Made by a program: the position numbers and the translations under genes
The notes under the pieces: generated by a model
Told to the model about the DNA's origin: nothing
The model's input: the letters and a program-made list of their open reading frames with translations, nothing else
The model's database searches: none
Shown here: piece by piece, positions 50,656 through 59,470 of the stretch
How positions within the stretch are numbered: position 1 is the stretch's first letter
Layout of the letters: the number at the start of each line of letters is the position of its first letter
Origin: Microcaldota archaeon
GTDB taxonomy: Archaea; Micrarchaeota; Micrarchaeia; Anstonellales; Bilamarchaeaceae
Length of the DNA: 64,000 nucleotides
Reading direction: 5' to 3'
NCBI GenBank assembly: GCA_018812715.1
Contig: JAHJCT010000011.1
Span: forward strand, 50,614 to 114,613

Positions 50656-51114
50656 ATGGATAGGACACTCATCCTCCTAAAACCCGATGCTATTCAACGG
50701 GGATTGTTAGGAAGCATTATTTCAAAATTTGAGAATAAAGGATTCAAAATTATGGGTCTGAAGATGCTTCAAATGAGTAAAGATCTTTCAAAACAACACT
50801 ATGCTCATTTGGTAGATAAACCATTCTACCCTGATCTTGAGAAGTTTGTAACTGAACATCCTATGATAGCAATGGTCATAGAGGGAAAAGATGCTGTAGA
50901 TGTGGTCCGTCTCATTGTTGGTCCAACCAATGCATCCAAGGCACCAGCCGGAACAATAAGAGGAGATTTCTCAAATAGCACATCCAGAAACGTTATTCAT
51001 GCTTCTGATTCCAAAGAAACTGCGGAAAAAGAAATCAAACGTTTCTTTAAAGATAATGATTTATTCAAATATGAATTCAGGAACGGGTATTATTTACGCG
51101 CTTCCGATGAGTAA
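50656..51114 (+). CDS. ndk: Nucleoside diphosphate kinase
   Basis: A 152-residue NDK. RTLILLKPDAIQRG opens the fold, the catalytic histidine is His115 in RNVIHASDS, and APAGTIRGDF is the nucleotide-binding loop. It equilibrates NTP and NDP pools. The start was set at 50656, since a longer frame would overlap L24e. Its position after L24e is the usual archaeal order. Confidence 0.97.
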   Translation: MDRTLILLKPDAIQRGLLGSIISKFENKGFKIMGLKMLQMSKDLSKQHYAHLVDKPFYPDLEKFVTEHPMIAMVIEGKDAVDVVRLIVGPTNASKAPAGTIRGDFSNSTSRNVIHASDSKETAEKEIKRFFKDNDLFKYEFRNGYYLRASDE

Positions 51115-51127
51115 AAGAGGTTAAAAT

Positions 51128-51385
51128 ATGGAAAAGAAATTATATATTGGGAATTTGGCATATAGCGTAACCAATGAACAGCTGAAAGAACTTTTTGCTG
51201 GCTGTGGTGATGTTACTGATGCTCAAGTAATCACAGACCGAAGAACTGGAAGATCCAAGGGCTTTGGTTTTGTTACTTTTGCTGATGAAGCTGGTGCTGA
51301 AAAAGCAGTAAATGAAATGAATGGAAAAGATGTAGAAGGACGCCAACTAAGAGTAAGTGAAGCCAGGCCCCCAAGAGAACGCTAA
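51128..51385 (+). CDS. RRM-domain RNA-binding protein
   Basis: An 85-residue protein consisting of one RNA recognition motif. RNP2 is KLYIGNLAYSV and RNP1 is SKGFGFVTF, with the linker TDRRTGR. It ends with a short RPPRER tail. Such glycine-poor short RRM proteins are common in bacteria and eukaryotes but less so in archaea. It follows ndk by 13 nt with its own AAGAGG-like ribosome site and likely belongs to the ribosomal transcript, acting as RNA chaperone or cold-shock protein. Confidence 0.92.
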   Translation: MEKKLYIGNLAYSVTNEQLKELFAGCGDVTDAQVITDRRTGRSKGFGFVTFADEAGAEKAVNEMNGKDVEGRQLRVSEARPPRER

Positions 51386-51428
51386 AACATTCATTTCTCT
51401 ATTTAAACTTTATTCTCCTTTTTTTCAC

Positions 51429-52280
51429 ATGAATAATGAAGAAAAGACTGCATTCGGGGCATTTCTTACAAATATCTTTCTATTTTTATTGAAAGTTAGT
51501 GCGGCAATACCTTCTGGCAGTCTTGCACTTCTATCCAGTGCTTTTGATTCTTTAAATGATGTTGTTTCTTATCTTATTGGCTATTATTCCATTAGAGAAT
51601 CTGCCCGTGGACCTGATAGGGATCATCCTTTTGGTCATAGAAGAATGCAACCTCTTGCGGCTATTGTTATAGCTATCTTTGCTGCTATTCTTTCTTTTGA
51701 AATACTTCGTTTTACAGTTATTAGTTTTCTTTCTGGTGTTTCTCTATTCGAGATAACTACATATACATTTTTGGTTCTTGTTATAACCATAGTAGTAAAA
51801 TTGATCATGTATTTCTTTCTAAAAAATGCATCTAAGAAAAATCTAAGCAGTGCAATTGATGCAATGATGGTCGATAGTAAAAATGATATTCTCTTTAATT
51901 CAATAGCAATTGTTGGTGTCAGTGGCGCCTATTTTGGGCAGCCTTTTTTGGATGAGGCCGCAGCTGTAATAATAGCTGCGTATATTGCATATTCAGGCTA
52001 TGAAGTCGCAAGAAAAAATTTCAATTATATCGTTGGTGCTAAACCTGATAAAAAAATCATTGATACTATTGCAAAAAAGGCCAGAAAAGTAAATGGAGTA
52101 AAAAAACTTGGACTAATGAGAGCCCATTATGTTGGGGATAGGGTTCATGTTGAGTTGGCAATCCTTGTTGAAAAAGAAACAAAAGGTCTCAAGAGTCATG
52201 AAATAGCATTGAATGTTCAGCATGCAATCGAATCATTGCAAATTGTGGAACGGGCATTCATTCATGTAGATTATGGATAG
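51429..52280 (+). CDS. Cation diffusion facilitator transporter
   Basis: A 283-residue CDF protein with six helices. LLSSAFDSLNDVVSYLIGYYS contains the N/D-x3-D site of helix 2, DRDHPFGHRRMQPLAAI follows, and helix 5 has DAMMVDSKNDILFNS. The C-terminal cytoplasmic domain includes HYVGDRVHVELAILVE. It exports zinc, iron or manganese. ATG 51429 was chosen because earlier frame overlaps the RRM gene. It converges with asnS, overlapping by 10 nt. Confidence 0.92.
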   Translation: MNNEEKTAFGAFLTNIFLFLLKVSAAIPSGSLALLSSAFDSLNDVVSYLIGYYSIRESARGPDRDHPFGHRRMQPLAAIVIAIFAAILSFEILRFTVISFLSGVSLFEITTYTFLVLVITIVVKLIMYFFLKNASKKNLSSAIDAMMVDSKNDILFNSIAIVGVSGAYFGQPFLDEAAAVIIAAYIAYSGYEVARKNFNYIVGAKPDKKIIDTIAKKARKVNGVKKLGLMRAHYVGDRVHVELAILVEKETKGLKSHEIALNVQHAIESLQIVERAFIHVDYG

Positions 52281-53563
52281 CATCTTGTGATTGTTCTTGG
52301 GAAAGGTATCGTGTCCCTTATATGGTCAAGATTCAATATCCATTTCACAAATCTTTCAATACCTAATCCATATCCGGAATGTGGAACACTCCCATATTTC
52401 CTCAGGTCGATATACCATTGATAATCAGGCAAATTAAGATTCTGCTCTTTCATCCGTGCCAATAATTCTTCATAATCCCAAATACGTTCGCTTCCACCGA
52501 TAATCTCCCCATGTCCTCTTGGTGCAAGTAGATCATTATTCAGTACAAGCTCCGGGTTTTGTGGATCTTCCTTCATATAAAATGCCTTAATCTTTTTTGG
52601 ATATTTATGCACAAACATTGGCTTGTCTAATTCCTTTGTAAGCAATGCCTCTTCATCTGCTCCAAAATCTTCTCCATACTCCATTTTTCCTCCAAGTTCA
52701 TTCACTTGGTCTACTGCATCTTTGTATTCCACTCTTTCAAATGGAGTTTTAACTTTTTCAAGGTCTATCGGATCTCTGCCACATATTTTCAGAAGCTCAG
52801 GGTGTTCTTTCATCATCTTTTCTACAACCTTTTGAACCATCTTTTCCTGAAGTTCCATATTCATCTTATGATCGTAGAATGCCATTTCAGGTTCTAAATG
52901 CCAATACTCAGCAAGATGCCTTATTGTTCTTGATTTCTCTGCCCTAAATGAGGGGGCGAATACGAATACTTTTCCTAATGAGAAGATGAATACTTCAGCA
53001 TACATCTGTGAACTTTGTGTTAGATATGCCTTTTCTCCAAAATAATCCATTTCAAATAATGTGCTTCCACCCTCGCATCCTGATTTGGTTATTATCGGCG
53101 GGGCAATTTCATAAAATTCTTCTTTATCAAAAAATTCTCTTAGATAATTAACTATATGGTGCCTTGCCTTCATAACAGCAGTCATCTTCTGAGATCTCAT
53201 CCATAAATGTCTTACATCTAGCAAAAATTCATCACTTAGATCTTTGGATATCGGAAATGGTTCTCCTCTGGATATCAATTCAAAACCAGTTGCCTGTAAT
53301 TCATACCCCCCTGGTGCACGCTCATCTTTCTTCACAATACCTTTCACAACTAGTGAGCTTTCAACATATGCATCATTGGCATCTTTCCAGTTTTTGTCAG
53401 ATACCTTATCTTTTTTTACAGCAACTTGTATCAGTCCGCTTGGGTCTCTTATCACAGCAAAGACCATGTTTCCACTAGTTCTATGCCTATAAACCCAACC
53501 TCTGATACTTACCTCTTTACCTTCAAGTTTACTATGAAAAATAGTGGCTATATTAGTAATCAT
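52271..53563 (-). CDS. asnS: Asparaginyl-tRNA synthetase
   Basis: A 430-residue class IIb synthetase. The N-terminal OB fold (VSIRGWVYRHRTSGNMVFAV) recognises the anticodon. Motif 2 is APSFRAEKSRTIRHLAEYWH and motif 3 GLGIERFVKWI with IPFPRT. Residues EYWHLEPEMAF are typical of AsnRS rather than AspRS. It charges tRNA-Asn directly, as encoded at 1271-1474. The gene is single. Confidence 0.93.
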   Translation of the reverse strand: MITNIATIFHSKLEGKEVSIRGWVYRHRTSGNMVFAVIRDPSGLIQVAVKKDKVSDKNWKDANDAYVESSLVVKGIVKKDERAPGGYELQATGFELISRGEPFPISKDLSDEFLLDVRHLWMRSQKMTAVMKARHHIVNYLREFFDKEEFYEIAPPIITKSGCEGGSTLFEMDYFGEKAYLTQSSQMYAEVFIFSLGKVFVFAPSFRAEKSRTIRHLAEYWHLEPEMAFYDHKMNMELQEKMVQKVVEKMMKEHPELLKICGRDPIDLEKVKTPFERVEYKDAVDQVNELGGKMEYGEDFGADEEALLTKELDKPMFVHKYPKKIKAFYMKEDPQNPELVLNNDLLAPRGHGEIIGGSERIWDYEELLARMKEQNLNLPDYQWYIDLRKYGSVPHSGYGLGIERFVKWILNLDHIRDTIPFPRTITRCYP

Positions 53564-53596
53564 GGTCTCTCTTAGGCTAAAAAAGAATATAAATTG

Positions 53597-53995
53597 TTAT
53601 CTAGCCCTGCTTCTTGCTTCCGTTCTTATGTCAAGTTCATCTAAAATGCGATTTTGTCCTTCTTCGTTTCCCTGTGCAGCACATTCCAATGCCATTTCTC
53701 TGGCCTCATTTTCCATTCCAAGCTGTGCAAAAATCATACCGGCATTTTCATACTCCCCATTTCTCATTTTTTGCCGTGCTTCTTGTGTCATCTGCACACG
53801 TTCTTCTGGAGAGAAACATTCTCCTGATATTCTAAAACGGTCTGGGCATCCTTTAAATCGATTTACCAATCGCTCAATTTGTGCTTCTCTGGCCTGTTGC
53901 ATTCTGTTATATTTCAACAATCCATGTCCTGTAATTGCGCATACTCCTATGGACAGTGCCATTGCTATTGGTAAGTATACATGCCTCTTACTCAT
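53597..53995 (-). CDS. Membrane-anchored hypothetical protein
   Basis: A 132-residue protein with one N-terminal membrane helix (residues 6-26, YLPIAMALSIGVCAITGHG) and a helical soluble domain with SGECFSPEERVQMTQEARQK and ALECAAQGNEEGQN. The helical part looks TPR-like but I cannot confirm it. No family is recognised. Confidence 0.62.
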   Translation of the reverse strand: MSKRHVYLPIAMALSIGVCAITGHGLLKYNRMQQAREAQIERLVNRFKGCPDRFRISGECFSPEERVQMTQEARQKMRNGEYENAGMIFAQLGMENEAREMALECAAQGNEEGQNRILDELDIRTEARSRAR

Positions 53996-54055
53996 ATCCT
54001 TATAATTAGTGAGAAGTGTTTAAAAATATAACTAAATGGAAAAAGAAGAAAAAAA

Positions 54056-55330
54056 TTATGTCATTTCCTTAGGCTTGACATCTAGGACAACACCAGCAGC
54101 AACTGTCTGGCCCATGTCTCTGATAGCAAATCTTCCCAAGGGTGCAAAGTCCTGGAATTTCTCAACAACTATTGGTTTCAATGGCTGGATCTTTATAACA
54201 GCCACATCACCGGTTTTTATGAAATCAACTTTTCCAGGTACTGGCTGGCCACTTTTAGGGTCTTTCTTTTCTACGATTTCAGTAACCCTGCCTGCAAATT
54301 GTGCAGTGTGGATGTGGAATACTGGCGTATACCCAAGTGATATTGCTGTTGGGTGGTTTAACACAACTACCTGTGCTGTGAACTCCGCAGCCACTTTTGG
54401 TGGATTTGTTTTTGGACCGAGAACATCTCCTCTCTTAATGTCCTTCTTATCAACGCCTTTGAGATTGAAACCGACATTGTCACCTGGCTTTGCCTGTTGA
54501 AGTTCCTGGTGGTGCATTTCTATTTTCTTTACTTCACCAGTTGCTCCGGATGGCATGACTATAACATTGTCTCCAGGTTTCATAACGCCTGTTTCAACTC
54601 TTCCTACTGGTACTGTACCGTGACCAGTAATAGTAAATACATCCTGAATAGGAAGTCTAAGAGCCTTATCTGCTGGCTTTGGAGGAACAGTAAACATATT
54701 TATAACTTCCAAAAGTGTTGGACCATTATACCAGGTTGTGTTTGGTGATTTCTTTGTTATATTATCTCCAGCATAACCTGAACATGGAATGAAAGGTACT
54801 TTTGATACATCATATCCAATCCCCTTCAGAAGAGTTTCTACCTCCCCTCTGACTTTATTATAACTTTCTTGTTTGTAACCTACTGCATCCATCTTGTTCA
54901 TGTTTACAGCGATCTGGCCGATACCAAGTACTTTTGCAAGGAATGCATGTTCCTTTGTCTGTGGCTGAACACCATCTTTTACAGAAACAACAAGAACTGC
55001 TGCATCTGCCTGGCTTGCACCAGTAATCATGTTCTTTACAAAGTCTCTGTGCCCTGGGGCATCGATAATTGTACAATGATATTTGTTCGTTTCGAATTCC
55101 CTGTGGGCAATATCGATAGTAACACCACGTTCTCTTTCTTCTTTGAGAGAGTCCATGACAAATGCAAATTCAAATGTTGCCTTTCCTAATTTCGAAGCCT
55201 CGTCTTTCAATCTGTTAAGAACCTGCTCTGAAATAGCTCCGGTCTCATAGAGAATCCTACCAACGCTCGTTGACTTTCCAGAGTCAACGTGTCCTATAAA
55301 CACTAAGTTCAAGTGTTCTTTTTCTGCCAT
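54056..55330 (-). CDS. tuf: Translation elongation factor EF-1alpha
   Basis: A 424-residue aEF1A. G1 is GHVDSGKST, switch 2 [21 protein letters not shown]4 NKMD, and domains 2-3 contain [19 protein letters not shown] and HTAQFAGRV. It delivers aminoacyl-tRNA to the ribosome. A promoter TTTAAAAATTT lies 70 nt upstream (55397-55407). The leader contains a hairpin ACCTTTT-AGA-AAAAGGT (55361-55377) like those in the tRNA introns. Confidence 0.97.
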   Translation of the reverse strand: MAEKEHLNLVFIGHVDSGKSTSVGRILYETGAISEQVLNRLKDEASKLGKATFEFAFVMDSLKEERERGVTIDIAHREFETNKYHCTIIDAPGHRDFVKNMITGASQADAAVLVVSVKDGVQPQTKEHAFLAKVLGIGQIAVNMNKMDAVGYKQESYNKVRGEVETLLKGIGYDVSKVPFIPCSGYAGDNITKKSPNTTWYNGPTLLEVINMFTVPPKPADKALRLPIQDVFTITGHGTVPVGRVETGVMKPGDNVIVMPSGATGEVKKIEMHHQELQQAKPGDNVGFNLKGVDKKDIKRGDVLGPKTNPPKVAAEFTAQVVVLNHPTAISLGYTPVFHIHTAQFAGRVTEIVEKKDPKSGQPVPGKVDFIKTGDVAVIKIQPLKPIVVEKFQDFAPLGRFAIRDMGQTVAAGVVLDVKPKEMT

Positions 55331-55427
55331 AATTCATTACCTCCACTAACAATCATTTACCTTTTAGAAAAAGGTATTTTTCCTTTAATAGGAGAAATTT
55401 TTAAAGGTTTCTCTTATTCTTAGAGGA

Positions 55428-55874
55428 TTAGTGCATAATAATCATGGTCTGAGTCTTTGAAACTCCTTCAAGTAATTGTAACTTTTCTAAAAGTAATTTA
55501 TCAAATTCTTCTATATCTTTTATTCTTACTTGGGCTATAAGATCAGCACCGCCAGCAACAATGTCAACCTTTTTTACATATGCTAATTTCTTGATCTCCT
55601 CTGCCAGGTCATACTGGCTTTTGTGTTTTTCTTTGAGAAGCTTCAAATCTGCAAAAATAAGCACATATGCCCCTAATTTTAGCCCTAGTTTCTTTTCATC
55701 TACGTCTATAGTAACCCGCTGTATTACACCATTTTTTTTCAGCTTTTTTATCCGGCTATGGACAGTTGTTGGTGCTAATAATGTCTTCTTTGCAATCTGT
55801 CTTACAGTATAATCGCCGTGTTCTTTTAGTATCTCCAGTATTGCCAGGTCTTTTTCGTCTATTCCATGCTCCAT
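55428..55874 (-). CDS. Lrp/AsnC-family transcriptional regulator
   Basis: A 148-residue protein with an N-terminal helix-turn-helix (EKDLAILEILKEHGDYTVRQ, TVHSRIKKLKKNGVIQR) and a C-terminal RAM domain (YVKKVDIVAGGADLIAQVRI). Such regulators sense amino acids. It is divergent from an asparagine synthetase-like gene, the classical target of AsnC-type proteins, across 107 nt. Confidence 0.92.
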   Translation of the reverse strand: MEHGIDEKDLAILEILKEHGDYTVRQIAKKTLLAPTTVHSRIKKLKKNGVIQRVTIDVDEKKLGLKLGAYVLIFADLKLLKEKHKSQYDLAEEIKKLAYVKKVDIVAGGADLIAQVRIKDIEEFDKLLLEKLQLLEGVSKTQTMIIMH

Positions 55875-55981
55875 ATTAGAACATACGTTCCGAATATTTT
55901 ATAAAACTATCAATTTTTTAGTGATTTTTTCAGAATTTTTGGGACAAACTATATATAGTGGAAATGCGCTTTCATTTGCTT

Positions 55982-56899
55982 ATGAAACACACAATCAGAC
56001 ATTTAACCAGGCCAGATATGAAGGACATTCTTAGGATTCAGACTGCTGTACTCAAGGCACTCCATGATTTTATGTGGGATGAAAGCATCGTACAGCTCAT
56101 GCCAGTAATGCTGTCGCCTTTTACAGATCCTTTAGCACATAATGTATATGATGGTTCATTGGAGTATGAGGGGCAGAGATTACAGTTAACAAAAAGCATG
56201 ATTTTGCATAAACAGCTCTCTCTTATGCGTGATGATCTAAAAGGCATTTACATTGTTTCCCCAAACATAAGACTCGAAATAGGAAAGACCGGATTAAGTG
56301 GCATGCATTTGTTAGAGTTTAGTCAGGTGGATATAGAACTTAAGCAAGCCAGCTACAAAGATTTTATGGCATTTATGGAGAGGCTTTATGTTCACATCGC
56401 AGGTTTTGTAGTATCAACTTGCCCTGATTCACTCGAACGGCTGGGAAGAACAATTCCAATTCCCTCATCCCCATTCAAACTCTATGAAAGTACTGAATTG
56501 AAAGAAAGATTTGGTAAAGACTGGGAACATGAGATCTCTATAAAAGAAAAACAGCCATTTTGGGTAATGGACCATTTTAGGGAATTCTATGATAAAGAGG
56601 ACCCAAGCACAGGAAAACACATAAACTATGATCTGGTATATCCAGAGGGATTTGGAGAAGCACTTTCTGGAGCCGAAAGAGAAACTGAATACGATGTTAT
56701 TATCAGAAAAATGAAAGAACGAAAAACTGATGCTGCAGATTATGCTTCATACCTAGAAATTGCAAAAAAAGGACTTCTCAGCCCTACTGCTGGTGGCGGT
56801 TTTGGAGTAGAACGATTAGTGCGGTACTTCAGTGGTAAAAAAGAGATACGGGAAGTATGTATGTTCCCAAGAATACCTGGAGAAAAAGTTGTAATATAA
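55982..56899 (+). CDS. Archaeal asparagine synthetase A-like protein (AsnRS paralog without anticodon domain)
   Basis: A 305-residue class II synthetase catalytic core with no OB-fold anticodon domain. It has KSMILHKQLSLMRDDLKG, SPNIRLE (motif 2 region), a PEGFGEALSGAERE segment and motif 3 GGGFGVERLVRYF. This is the plan of the AsnRS-related asparagine synthetase of Pyrococcus, which makes asparagine from aspartate and ammonia. TATA CTATATATAG near 55948-55957 predicts a start close to the ATG at 55982, leaderless. The divergent Lrp regulator probably controls it. Confidence 0.85.
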   Translation: MKHTIRHLTRPDMKDILRIQTAVLKALHDFMWDESIVQLMPVMLSPFTDPLAHNVYDGSLEYEGQRLQLTKSMILHKQLSLMRDDLKGIYIVSPNIRLEIGKTGLSGMHLLEFSQVDIELKQASYKDFMAFMERLYVHIAGFVVSTCPDSLERLGRTIPIPSSPFKLYESTELKERFGKDWEHEISIKEKQPFWVMDHFREFYDKEDPSTGKHINYDLVYPEGFGEALSGAERETEYDVIIRKMKERKTDAADYASYLEIAKKGLLSPTAGGGFGVERLVRYFSGKKEIREVCMFPRIPGEKVVI

Positions 56900-56958
56900 A
56901 TGAGGTAAGTGGTACACCCGAAGGCTCCACTCCCCCCACTCTTTGTTGCTCGAGCAGA
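56900..56958 (-). ncRNA. Small hairpin RNA candidate with UUCG loop
   Basis: On the minus strand TATAAAAATC (56976-56985) should start a transcript near 56958. The RNA begins with the palindrome TGCTCGAGCA, then GAGTGG-AGCC-TTCG-GGTGTACCACTT, a hairpin with a C(UUCG)G-type tetraloop, followed by T-rich sequence. It is GC-rich against its surroundings. It could be a small RNA or a terminator for the AsnA-like gene on the other strand. Confidence 0.45.
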
Positions 56959-57083
56959 ATCTGTTTAATCGTAAAGATTTTTATACCTGAATTTTTTCTC
57001 CTGAATTTTGAAATCACAAAAATGCTTTTTTTGCGATTCAGTTCGATATTGTGTTTATAAGTTTTGCTGCTGTCATATGAGGT

Positions 57084-58301
57084 ATGCCAGAGAAAAATTA
57101 TAGCTTCAGAAAAACTGATCAAAATCCAATGCTCATACTAGGCATTTTACTTATCCTCATTGTTCTCTTTGGTGGAGCACTCATCTTTCTGTTAGACAAT
57201 CGTGTTATTGACATTCCAGAAATTTTTACTAATGAAACACCACCTGAAGAGGAACCAGAAGAGTTTTTAGTTAATCAAACAAATGTTACTGAAATTTGTG
57301 ATGATAATTGTTATTATGAACTGGCAATTGAAACTCAAACCTTTTCTTTATGTCAAAATATAACTGACAATATGACACAACAAGATTGTTATGAAGCACT
57401 TTCCAATTTTTCTCTAGATGCATGTATTGGCCTTGAAAATCAATCAAAAAAAGAAACTTGTATTATTTTATTTGCTAAAAGTGAATCCAATCTTTCTCTC
57501 TGTGATTATTTAGAAGAAAAAGAAAATTGTCAATTTGAAGTAGATCCATGCTTAGCAGAAGATGATGTAAATTTATGTAGGGCATTAACTTCTAGTGAAC
57601 CATCAGAATGTAAAGAAGATTCATTGTGTCTTTTGAATTATAGCATAACTAAATCAAATTCAACTACTTGCGATCTAATCCAAAACAGCGTCATTTCAAC
57701 CGCATGTACATCTATTCTAACTAGAAATGACAAATGTTATACATTGGGGCGTCAAACAGAACAAGATTATTGCTATCAGTTATATGCGATATATACTGAT
57801 AATTATGTTCAGTGCACTCAAATAACATATAACACCCAATATGCTCTCGAATGCTATTCTTATTTTGCAGGAAAATACAATGATCTTTCAATTTGTGATG
57901 CAGATGGTTTTGAACTTAACAACAAATGGGATTGTTATACTGCATTCTCACTCACAAGCGGTAATATAAGCGGTTGTGAAGCAATCCATGAATTAGCTAC
58001 AACAAGTCGCTTCAACTGTGCTTTTGAATTTGCCAAAAAATATGGAAACCCCGGTGCATGTAATGTTATACAAGCTCTACCAACCAGAAGCACATGTTAT
58101 CAAGGTGCAATACTCTATTCAAATGAAAATCTTAACTGGACTTATTGTGTTGATGTTCTAAACTTCGATTGGCGCAATAAATGTTATTCAGAAACTGCAA
58201 AACTATATGATGATATCAGTTTGTGTGATTATATCTCTGAAGACTTTGCAAAAGAGGCCTGTGAAATAGCCTATGAAGTAAATAAAAGTGAAGAAAGTTA
58301 A
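57084..58301 (+). CDS. Membrane-anchored Cys-rich surface protein
   Basis: A 405-residue protein with one N-terminal helix (residues 17-37, LILGILLILIVLFGGALIFLL) and an extracytoplasmic part with about 30 cysteines in a periodic pattern, roughly every 10-25 residues, such as CDDNCYYELAI and CQNITDNMTQQDCYEAL. Many Asn-x-Ser/Thr sites occur in the first half. It looks like a disulfide-rich repeat protein of the cell surface. TATA GTTTATAAG and a GAGGT ribosome site precede the ATG. Function unknown. Confidence 0.75.
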   Translation: MPEKNYSFRKTDQNPMLILGILLILIVLFGGALIFLLDNRVIDIPEIFTNETPPEEEPEEFLVNQTNVTEICDDNCYYELAIETQTFSLCQNITDNMTQQDCYEALSNFSLDACIGLENQSKKETCIILFAKSESNLSLCDYLEEKENCQFEVDPCLAEDDVNLCRALTSSEPSECKEDSLCLLNYSITKSNSTTCDLIQNSVISTACTSILTRNDKCYTLGRQTEQDYCYQLYAIYTDNYVQCTQITYNTQYALECYSYFAGKYNDLSICDADGFELNNKWDCYTAFSLTSGNISGCEAIHELATTSRFNCAFEFAKKYGNPGACNVIQALPTRSTCYQGAILYSNENLNWTYCVDVLNFDWRNKCYSETAKLYDDISLCDYISEDFAKEACEIAYEVNKSEES

Positions 58302-59182
58302 TCTTTCTTCTTGGTTTCTTCTTTCTCAGCTCTCTTTGGCTTTTCTTCCTTAGCTTTTTCCGCTGATTTCTCATCCTCAGGTTCTTCTTTTTGAGATTTT
58401 TCCTCAACCTTTTCTTTCTTCTCAGACTTTACTGGTTTCTTTTCGTGCTCTTTTACAGCTTCCTTTTTTGGTTCTATCTCTTCCTTTGACTTCTCTCCAG
58501 TCTTCTTTTCCTTAGCTTTTTCTTCTTTCTTTGTCTCTTCTTCAGGCTCCGATATGTCTTCCTCAACCTTATCTTCTTCTAACAATTCTTCAAAGTATTG
58601 TATATCATAAGTGAATTCGTCGTATGATTTTATCTTTCCCTGAGACATCATCATCTCTCTTGCAAGAACATAGAAAGCCAATGCAAGTGAGCGTTTTCCT
58701 TTATTGTTTATTGGCACTATATAATCTACATACTTTGTTTCATTATTCGAATCACAGAAAGCGATAACCGTTACTCCGTTTTGAGCACTTTCCATCAATG
58801 CTTCTCTTTCTCCTTTTGGATCACACACTAAAATGAGTTTTGGCTCAGTGAATCCTTTGCATGTCATGTTTGTCATTGTTCCAGGAGTAAATCTTCCTCT
58901 AATGATGTTTATTCCTGTAAGCTTGGCAAATTTCTTTGCAGGGTTTCCTGAGTATATACGTGATGCTACTACAGTTACATCCTGCGGATCATATTTGGAT
59001 ATGAGCTTAGCAGCAGCCATAAGACGTTCAGCACTTTGACGTAGATCTAAAATATAAAGACCATCATCCCGTCTTTTGAAAATAAATTCCCTCATATCAC
59101 TTGTCCTTATCTTGGTGCCGATATGTACACCAGCCTCAAGAAAAATATCTTGTTTTAAAGGCATTCCAGTTTTTTCATCCAT
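58298..59182 (-). CDS. rps2: Ribosomal protein S2 with long charged C-terminal extension
   Basis: A 294-residue S2. Residues 1-195 are the S2 core: FLEAGVHIGTKIRTSDMREF, FAKLTGINIIRGRFTPGTMTN and EPKLILVCDPKGEREAL. Residues about 200-294 are a Lys/Glu-rich tail (KEEKAKEKKTGEKSKEE), absent from bacterial S2 and longer than usual in archaea. AGGAGGT lies 7 nt before ATG 59182, so earlier starts, which would run into tRNA-Pro, are rejected. The tail may bind rRNA or partner proteins. Confidence 0.93.
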   Translation of the reverse strand: MDEKTGMPLKQDIFLEAGVHIGTKIRTSDMREFIFKRRDDGLYILDLRQSAERLMAAAKLISKYDPQDVTVVASRIYSGNPAKKFAKLTGINIIRGRFTPGTMTNMTCKGFTEPKLILVCDPKGEREALMESAQNGVTVIAFCDSNNETKYVDYIVPINNKGKRSLALAFYVLAREMMMSQGKIKSYDEFTYDIQYFEELLEEDKVEEDISEPEEETKKEEKAKEKKTGEKSKEEIEPKKEAVKEHEKKPVKSEKKEKVEEKSQKEEPEDEKSAEKAKEEKPKRAEKEETKKKD

Positions 59183-59224
59183 TTCATCTACCTCCTGATA
59201 GTTCATCTGCTTTGCAGATAAAAT

Positions 59225-59409
59225 GGGGCCGCCGAGATTAATTCTCTTCAACCGCAGGTGTTTGTAGTCGAAGAGTTGAATTTCTGTGCGCCTTTTTGTA
59301 AAAGGCGCCCCAAAACTTATTCTCGTTTTGAAGCATCTTTTTTCTAAAAAGCGCAACTCAGATAATGTCCACCCCAAGGACACAGGATACCAGGTTACCT
59401 CACGGCCCC
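59225..59409 (-). tRNA. tRNA-Pro (GGG) with two T-arm introns and a 5-nt internal exon
   Basis: Acceptor GGGGCCG pairs with CGGCCCC, the D-arm is AGGT/TCCT, and the anticodon stem TGTCC/GGACA holds loop TTGGGGT with anticodon GGG. The anticodon loop has no intron. The T-arm is split twice: CTGAG | 75 nt | TTCAA | 37 nt | ATCTCGG. Both introns (59282-59356 and 59240-59276) fit BHB geometry. For the first, the central helix is TCTG/CAGA with bulges AG^T and AA^T. For the second it is ATTC/GAAT with bulges AA^C and TA^A. Removal gives T-loop TTCAAAT and a 73-nt tRNA. Confidence 0.9.
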
Positions 59410-59470
59410 TCGTGGGGATATTATGCTTTTTATCCGTAGGATTTAAATATCCTCTACGTGGTTTCTACCT

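Noticed and set aside
56829..57122. Minus-strand frame over the end of the AsnA-like gene
   Set aside because: It reads through the hairpin RNA candidate and the promoter of the next gene; no homology or start signal.
59183..59383. N-terminal extension of S2 reaching into tRNA-Pro
   Set aside because: A strong AGGAGGT site marks ATG 59182 and the upstream part is tRNA sequence.
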